Of a stretch of DNA of 10,280 nucleotides, positions 7,022-10,280 are shown piece by piece. Source of the DNA: UBA9926 sp023261215 (lineage in GTDB: Bacteria > Pseudomonadota > Gammaproteobacteria > Pseudomonadales > Azotimanducaceae); NCBI GenBank assembly GCA_038136035.1, contig JAYPYV010000074.1, forward strand, positions 1-10,280, given 5' to 3'. Both the position numbers and the translations under genes were made by a program. The notes beneath the pieces were generated by a model. That model was not told the DNA's origin. It saw only the letters and a program-made list of their open reading frames with translations, and made no database searches. Position 1 is the first letter of the stretch, and every line of letters begins with the position of its first letter.

Positions 7022-7276
7022 ATGCACGAGTCGCCAACGTGCCGGTCTGAACACAGTATTGTTAGCAAGGCACAGAAAGAAGAATGCGTTCGTATTTGGG
7101 CGGTGTGCCACTTCGATCGTGTTGAATGCTCGCCTGACCCCTTAGCGGTGATTGGGTGGCCAGCGCGCAGGGTCTTACCTTGGCACGGTCGGTTCGAGCT
7201 AGAGACGCGGAAATCGATCGCGGCGATGATCGGCGAACGGGCGCTGATTGTGGGTGTGGGTCAGGAAAGGGCGTAA
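7022..7276 (+). CDS. Doubtful small protein (84 aa) upstream of DUF481 gene
   Basis: A frame open from the gap edge to a TAA at 7274-7276. From the ATG at 7022 it gives 84 residues, with AGGA five bases before that ATG. The final third (RFELETRKSIAAMIGERALI) has a protein-like composition and GC-rich third positions. The first part is rich in Cys and Trp and looks like non-coding sequence. It could be the 3' end of a gene interrupted by the gap, a real small protein, or chance. No family recognised. Confidence 0.22.
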   Translation: MHESPTCRSEHSIVSKAQKEECVRIWAVCHFDRVECSPDPLAVIGWPARRVLPWHGRFELETRKSIAAMIGERALIVGVGQERA

Positions 7277-7325
7277 CGGTAGGGCGGATGATTCCAGCGC
7301 CGAGTGGATTGAGGAGAAGAGAGCA

Positions 7326-8138
7326 ATGACGGACAGGAACCCACTGAATCGATATGGGGCAGGTTGGAGCTTGAGGTCTGGTCTTGTTCTCATGGGGTTT
7401 CTCGTCGCCAACGCATTGCCGTTCTCAGCGCTCGCTATCGTGGATGTGCACGAGCAATACTTTGCCTCGCCGGATTCGAGTCGGCTCTCCAGCTGGTCTT
7501 TTGATGTGTCGGGAGCAACAGGCAATGATGATCGCCAGGCGATTTCGGTTGAGACCCATAATTTGCTGCGGCGTGAGCGCAGTACCTGGATGTTGGTGGC
7601 GAACTATGCCAAGGCGGAGTCCAACGATTTAGAAACCGAAGACAACCAATTTGCCCACTTGCGTTATGTGCACAAATTCGAGAATGGCCAGGGCGTTGAG
7701 GTATTCGCACAAGTGCAGAGAAACCGATTCCAGAAGCTCGCTTCGCGGCAGTTGTTAGGGGGTGGTTATCGGTGGGATCGAAGCACCGCCGGCGGTCCGA
7801 GGCGGTTGTTCGGCATTGGGCTTTTCCATGAGCAAGAAGAACTGGTGACGCTCTCCGAGAAAGAGAAGGTTTGGCGCGGCAACCTCTACGCCACGTTCAA
7901 CGTGCCGCTCGACTTGGCGCGCGGCTCAAGTCTGAATTTTTCAGCTTACGTGCAGCCAGATATCGAGAACTTCGCTGACCTCCGCAGTATTGCGGTGGCG
8001 AAGTTCGTGGTGCAGCTGACGGATCGCCTAAGCATCGACTTCACCCTGGCCTACGATCACGACAGCAAACCGGCATTTGGTGTGGATGCACAGAACTTTC
8101 GATATTCCTCTGGGCCAACCTACACCTTTAAAGACTAG
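7326..8138 (+). CDS. DUF481-family outer-membrane beta-barrel protein
   Basis: A 270-residue exported protein resembling the DUF481 family (often called salt-stress-induced outer-membrane proteins), whose biochemical role is not established. An N-terminal signal with a long leader is visible (hydrophobic 19-37, predicted cleavage after FSALA). The body is a series of short amphipathic strands with the family core HLRYVHKFENGQGVEVFAQ (111-129) followed by NRFQKLASRQLLGGGYRW (133-150). The C-terminus (GPTYTFKD) is compatible with a last barrel strand. The start at 7326 is supported by AGGAG at 7312-7316. An in-frame ATG at 7392 would shorten the leader to a more usual signal peptide but lacks such a site. 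It is divergent from the symporter and alone in its transcription unit as far as can be seen. Confidence 0.85.
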   Translation: MTDRNPLNRYGAGWSLRSGLVLMGFLVANALPFSALAIVDVHEQYFASPDSSRLSSWSFDVSGATGNDDRQAISVETHNLLRRERSTWMLVANYAKAESNDLETEDNQFAHLRYVHKFENGQGVEVFAQVQRNRFQKLASRQLLGGGYRWDRSTAGGPRRLFGIGLFHEQEELVTLSEKEKVWRGNLYATFNVPLDLARGSSLNFSAYVQPDIENFADLRSIAVAKFVVQLTDRLSIDFTLAYDHDSKPAFGVDAQNFRYSSGPTYTFKD

Positions 8139-8276
8139 AGCTGGCGCGAGGCGAACATCAGCCCCTAGGGCGTTTAGGGTTCGATTGAGTCGTCCGGGTT
8201 GAGCGAATATTGAATGAACGCCGTCGCATCCATGCGGTTGAATTGTCGGGTCGCCAGTGGAGGCGGTGATGGATAG
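8139..8276. other. Intergenic region between convergent genes
   Basis: Too short for a gene and none is supported. GCCC-CTA-GGGC followed by GTTT (8161-8175) is a weak terminator candidate for the DUF481 gene on the plus strand. Confidence 0.4.
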
Positions 8277-8294
8277 CACGCGTGGCGCGTGTTA
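8274..8294. terminator. Hairpin overlapping the SDR stop codon
   Basis: CACGCG-TGG-CGCGTG (8277-8291) is a perfect 6-bp GC-rich stem with a 3-base loop. It extends to about 9 bp with one G-U pair, so the SDR stop codon (TAA on the minus strand, 8292-8294) falls in the stem. There is no T-run on either side. It may act as a shared 3'-end structure for the two convergent genes, but termination is not shown. Confidence 0.3.
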
Positions 8295-8672
8295 GCCACT
8301 GGATCGACCAGCCCGCCGATTCGATAACCTTCGCCAGATTTGATTCGCAAGACGGCTACCCAAGAAAGGCCGAACCCAGCGGTAGACGCGCCCAGGAATA
8401 ATTTGCCGTTGCCCCCGCAGAGACGCCTGCTCGGTCTCGAGCACCATCTGTTCGGGCGTGAGCCACATCCAGTTTGGAATTTGTTTGTTGAGATGCCCGA
8501 GCCCCGCCCGCTCGTGGGCGTGGGTGCGCACGTAGCCCGGTAGGCTAACGGTGACGCTCACACCTGATGCCGAAACTTCCTCAGCTAAGGAATCCCCATA
8601 TCGGGCAATGGCGGCTTTGGCGCTGGCGTAGTGGGCGGATTTCCGCATGGGGGTCAACGCGCCAATGCTGGA
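8292..8672 (-). CDS. Short-chain dehydrogenase/reductase, C-terminal part (5' end lost in gap)
   Basis: The last 126 residues of an NAD(P)-dependent SDR oxidoreductase. The visible portion begins at the catalytic serine (SSIGALTP). The YASAK motif follows, with Tyr 13 residues after the second Ser and Lys four residues later, completing the Ser-Tyr-Lys triad. The PGYVRT segment typical after beta-6 comes next. The tail HERAGLGHLNKQIPNWMWLTPEQ resembles SDRs of the DltE-like/mycobacterial type, and the C-terminus is strongly basic. The Rossmann cofactor-binding half (about 135 residues, including TGxxxGxG) must lie in the gap. The reaction and substrate cannot be predicted. It is not fused to the N-terminal sequence seen on the other side of the gap. 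Confidence 0.9.
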   Translation of the reverse strand, partial: SSIGALTPMRKSAHYASAKAAIARYGDSLAEEVSASGVSVTVSLPGYVRTHAHERAGLGHLNKQIPNWMWLTPEQMVLETEQASLRGQRQIIPGRVYRWVRPFLGSRLANQIWRRLSNRRAGRSSG

Positions 8673-8772
8673 NNNNNNNNNNNNNNNNNNNNNNNNNNNN
8701 NNNNNNNNNNNNNNNNNNNNNNNNNNNNNNNNNNNNNNNNNNNNNNNNNNNNNNNNNNNNNNNNNNNNNNNN
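8673..8772. other. Scaffold gap (100 N) between SDR and flgN
   Basis: A third placeholder of exactly 100 N. The missing SDR N-terminal half (about 400 bases) and the rest of flgN (about 350 bases) cannot fit in 100 bases, so the true gap must be roughly 700 bases or more. It may also contain further genes. Confidence 0.95.
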
Positions 8773-8849
8773 TCGTCGAGCAGCCCCAATTGATGGGTAA
8801 AAAGCTGCGTCAGGGCGGATTCAAACTGTTTGGGGTCGAGCGTTTGCAT
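8773..8849 (-). CDS. flgN: Probable FlgN flagellar chaperone, N-terminal 25 residues (truncated by gap)
   Basis: Only the first 25 codons remain. They begin at an ATG preceded by GAGGTG (8854-8859), a good ribosome-binding site. The sequence (FESALTQLFTHQLGLLD) looks like the first amphipathic helix of FlgN, the export chaperone for the hook-filament junction proteins FlgK and FlgL. Family recognition from so few residues is weak on its own. It is supported by position: 34 bases after flgM on the same strand, as in flgA-flgM-flgN clusters. It would be co-transcribed with flgM. Confidence 0.62.
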
Positions 8850-8883
8850 AAGGCACCTCGTTGTTTAGGCGCCGATAACGGGG

Positions 8884-9171
8884 TTACAGGAGGTATTTTT
8901 CCTGTTCGATCAGAGCATCTGCAATGGTGCCCGCGTCAATGGCAAACTGGCCTTCGCTCAGTTTGGCTTTGGCCGCTGCAACCCTGGCTTCGTCTACGCC
9001 GTTCATGTCAGAAAGCTTCTTCTCCATGACCTTGAGATCTTCGGCCTGGCTTGTCACCGTCACTGAGTCTGGGCGTGCTTTGGGGTCCGACATATTGGCC
9101 GCAGCATTGGTTTGCAGCGGCTTTTGCGTCGTACTTTGTGGCATCCCAGTCTGTGTGGGTTTGATTTCCAT
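8884..9171 (-). CDS. flgM: FlgM anti-sigma-28 factor
   Basis: A 95-residue protein (family usually about 90-100) that binds and inhibits the flagellar sigma factor FliA until the hook-basal body is finished, when FlgM is exported. The N-terminal half is low-complexity, Thr/Gln/Ala-rich and likely disordered, as expected. The conserved C-terminal sigma-binding half is clear: DSVTVTSQAEDL at 35-46, then VDEARVAAAKAKLSEGQF at 59-76 and IDAGTIADALIE at 78-89. The start ATG at 9171 has only a weak Shine-Dalgarno (GGA about 10 bases upstream). A near-consensus FliA promoter lies about 50 bases upstream, so FlgM and its target form a feedback loop. flgN follows after 34 bases. Confidence 0.94.
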   Translation of the reverse strand: MEIKPTQTGMPQSTTQKPLQTNAAANMSDPKARPDSVTVTSQAEDLKVMEKKLSDMNGVDEARVAAAKAKLSEGQFAIDAGTIADALIEQEKYLL

Positions 9172-9219
9172 GACTTCAATCCAAGTTTTGGCGCCGTAAA
9201 CAGCTCTGGCGTACCGTGG

Positions 9220-9246
9220 TTATCGACATTATTTCATAAAACTTTA
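9220..9246 (-). promoter_or_regulatory. Sigma-28 (FliA) promoter of flgM(N)
   Basis: On the minus strand TAAAGTTT (9239-9246), an 11-base spacer, and GTCGATAA (9220-9227) match the sigma-28 consensus TAAAGTTT-N11-GCCGATAA with a single mismatch. The predicted start point gives a leader of about 40 bases before the flgM ATG. Its location between flgA and flgM fits class III expression of flgMN. Confidence 0.88.
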
Positions 9247-9249
9247 GTG

Positions 9250-9267
9250 TTTTTTTTCAACTTTTTT
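9250..9267 (-). promoter_or_regulatory. Two phased A-tracts upstream of the flgM promoter
   Basis: Runs of eight A (9250-9257) and six A (9262-9267) on the minus strand have centres 11 bases apart, one helical turn, just upstream of the -35 element. This resembles an UP element or intrinsically bent DNA. The distal tract overlaps the last bases of flgA. Confidence 0.5.
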
Positions 9268-10048
9268 AGATTCCAATCGAAATGGAGCCATCCGGCTGCA
9301 CTTCGCCCTGAATCGTCCGCTTGGACGAAAGGTTCTGTACACGAATCTGCTCGCCAATGACGCCATCCTCTAAGGCTTTGCCGGTCATCCGCACCGAAAG
9401 GCCGCCCGTGCCCGCTGTAATCAGCGTTTGATCGCCGCGCTTAATCACCACGGGCTGTTTCAACATGGTGGGGCTGAGTTCGGTGCCCTCACTCAGGGCG
9501 CGCTTAGCGGCCATACCGATGGCCCTTTCGGGGTCGGAGAGCGTAGGAAGCCCATTAGGCCGCCTTCGGAGCGTGATCACATCAATATCACCCTCTGAGA
9601 GCACGGCATCCCGAGGCAAAGCCTGTAATAGGGTCAACACCTGCACTTCAGATGTCAGCGTCACGGGCACGTAAATGGACCAGGGTTGAATACCTGCGCA
9701 CGCCACGTCCACGGTGAGCCGCCCGCCCCGCATGTAGCGGCTGGTGACGGAAGCCGATAAAGGTTCACTGCAGCGGGTGAGTCGCAGGCGATCATCCAAG
9801 TTATTCGGGGTGATCGCTGGATTCGTTAGGTTTTGTACTTCAGGCATCGCCAAGACGGCCTGAGTCGCCGCTGCCATGATGTTTTCATGGGGCTCATGCG
9901 TGTTCGCCGATGTGAGGCTTGAGACCAGGATCGTGACGCCAGCGGCTCCAAGGAACGTCAAAGTCTTGACGTGCTGCCTGAATCCTTCAAGCACCCGAGT
10001 GAAAACGGTCCCGCTTCGTAATCTGTCTTTGTGTCTTTCGGTCATCAT
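9266..10048 (-). CDS. flgA: FlgA, flagellar P-ring assembly chaperone
   Basis: A 260-residue periplasmic protein that assists polymerisation of FlgI into the P ring around the rod. A hydrophobic signal segment (about residues 28-47, cleavage near TSA|NT) follows an unusually long, basic N-region. The middle domain contains a conserved cysteine pair (Cys93 in LTRCSEPL, Cys117 in DVACAG). A SAF domain spans about 142-202 (LPRDAVLSEGDIDVITLRRR onward), followed by the C-terminal block GLSVRMTGKALEDGVIGEQI. Two consecutive ATGs (10048 and 10045) are possible; the first has AGG five bases upstream. The second would barely change the protein. An in-frame TAA directly precedes the first ATG. flgM lies 94 bases downstream with its own promoter. 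Confidence 0.96.
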   Translation of the reverse strand: MMTERHKDRLRSGTVFTRVLEGFRQHVKTLTFLGAAGVTILVSSLTSANTHEPHENIMAAATQAVLAMPEVQNLTNPAITPNNLDDRLRLTRCSEPLSASVTSRYMRGGRLTVDVACAGIQPWSIYVPVTLTSEVQVLTLLQALPRDAVLSEGDIDVITLRRRPNGLPTLSDPERAIGMAAKRALSEGTELSPTMLKQPVVIKRGDQTLITAGTGGLSVRMTGKALEDGVIGEQIRVQNLSSKRTIQGEVQPDGSISIGI

Positions 10049-10163
10049 TTAACCTGTTGTTTTATATGACTTAAATGTCCTTTCAGCGAACAAGCTGGTC
10101 TTCGGAGGTCGAGGTTGATGTCTGCTCACGTCGAAAGCCGGGTCTGCCTGCAGGTAAGGACTA

Positions 10164-10179
10164 CTCAAGTTTTGTGCCA
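10164..10179 (-). promoter_or_regulatory. Sigma-54-like promoter candidate for flgA
   Basis: On the minus strand TGGCAC-AAAAC-TTGAG matches the -24/-12 consensus TGGCACG-N4-TTGCA at TGGCAC and TTG with correct spacing. The -12 GC is changed to GA, a costly mismatch. Initiation would be about 105 bases before flgA. Early flagellar genes under RpoN with a FleQ-type activator are known in polar-flagellate gammaproteobacteria; use here is inference. Confidence 0.38.
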
Positions 10180-10280
10180 AGTTCGAAAGGATGAATCCGA
10201 AGCCATCTAATTTCTGCTTGGTTACGATTCCCGTTGTCGGGCTTTGAGTTCCTGCAATGAGGCCCTCACTTTCGTGTCTT

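Noticed and set aside
6708..7276. Open frames on both strands running through the second gap
   Set aside because: They exist only because N codons cannot contain stops. One overlaps the symporter antisense. Only the portion right of the gap is kept, as doubtful.
8871..8878. Exact sigma-28 -10 sequence GCCGATAA on the plus strand between flgM and flgN
   Set aside because: The position 11 bases upstream reads GGCACCTC, with no resemblance to TAAAGTTT, and no plus-strand gene follows.
10111..10170. Possible cyclic-di-GMP riboswitch in the flgA leader (CGAAAG and GCCGGG pieces)
   Set aside because: The conserved paired core and the GGTAGC...GGGTTACC-type tail of the GEMM family are absent on both strands.
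10118..10210. 30-residue plus-strand frame near the right edge preceded by GAGG
   Set aside because: Very short, no recognised family, composition unremarkable, and it lies in what looks like the flgA promoter region.
1..10280. CRISPR arrays, tRNA or rRNA genes, insertion sequences, prophage or toxin-antitoxin modules
   Set aside because: Reading both strands showed no spaced direct repeats of CRISPR type, no tRNA-like arms, no transposase motifs and no paired small genes of known toxin-antitoxin type.

Overview
The window looks like a chromosomal scaffold from a gammaproteobacterium, probably free-living and aquatic. The support is the flagellar order flgA-flgM-flgN, as in Pseudomonas-type genomes, a typical Hsp33 gene, and outer-membrane proteins with Sec signals. 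Genus-level placement is inference and weak. Three runs of exactly 100 N (3932-4031, 6881-6980, 8673-8772) are scaffold placeholders. Sequence on their two sides should not be read as one gene.

Left part, plus strand: a complete TonB-dependent outer-membrane receptor (79-2523) ends in a degenerate 13-bp tandem repeat that starts inside its last codons. About 310 bases later comes a complete membrane hydrolase of the alkaline ceramidase/CREST superfamily (2835-3809) with its predicted zinc and catalytic residues intact. The first gap follows, bordered on its right by four perfect GTCTTCG heptamers.

Middle, minus strand: hslO (Hsp33, redox-regulated chaperone) and a GPH-family sugar:cation symporter of the MFS, whose start lies close to the second gap. 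They are separated by about 260 bases holding a probable terminator for the transporter and a probable promoter for hslO. Right of the second gap is a plus-strand DUF481 outer-membrane beta-barrel gene, with a doubtful small frame before it.

Right part, minus strand: the third gap joins the 3' part of a short-chain dehydrogenase to the first 25 codons of a probable flgN. The apparent continuous frame across this gap is an artefact. flgM and flgA follow. flgM has a near-consensus sigma-28 (FliA) promoter with two helically phased A-tracts upstream. flgA has a sigma-54-like element upstream. This is flagellar checkpoint logic: FlgM inhibits FliA, FliA transcribes flgM(N), and FlgA assembles the P ring at the earlier hook-basal-body stage.

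I found no tRNA, rRNA, CRISPR, insertion sequence or phage element. Most of the window is ordinary. The items most worth a second look are the bacterial ceramidase, the misleading gap-spanning frame, the repeat at the receptor stop codon and the flagellar promoters.
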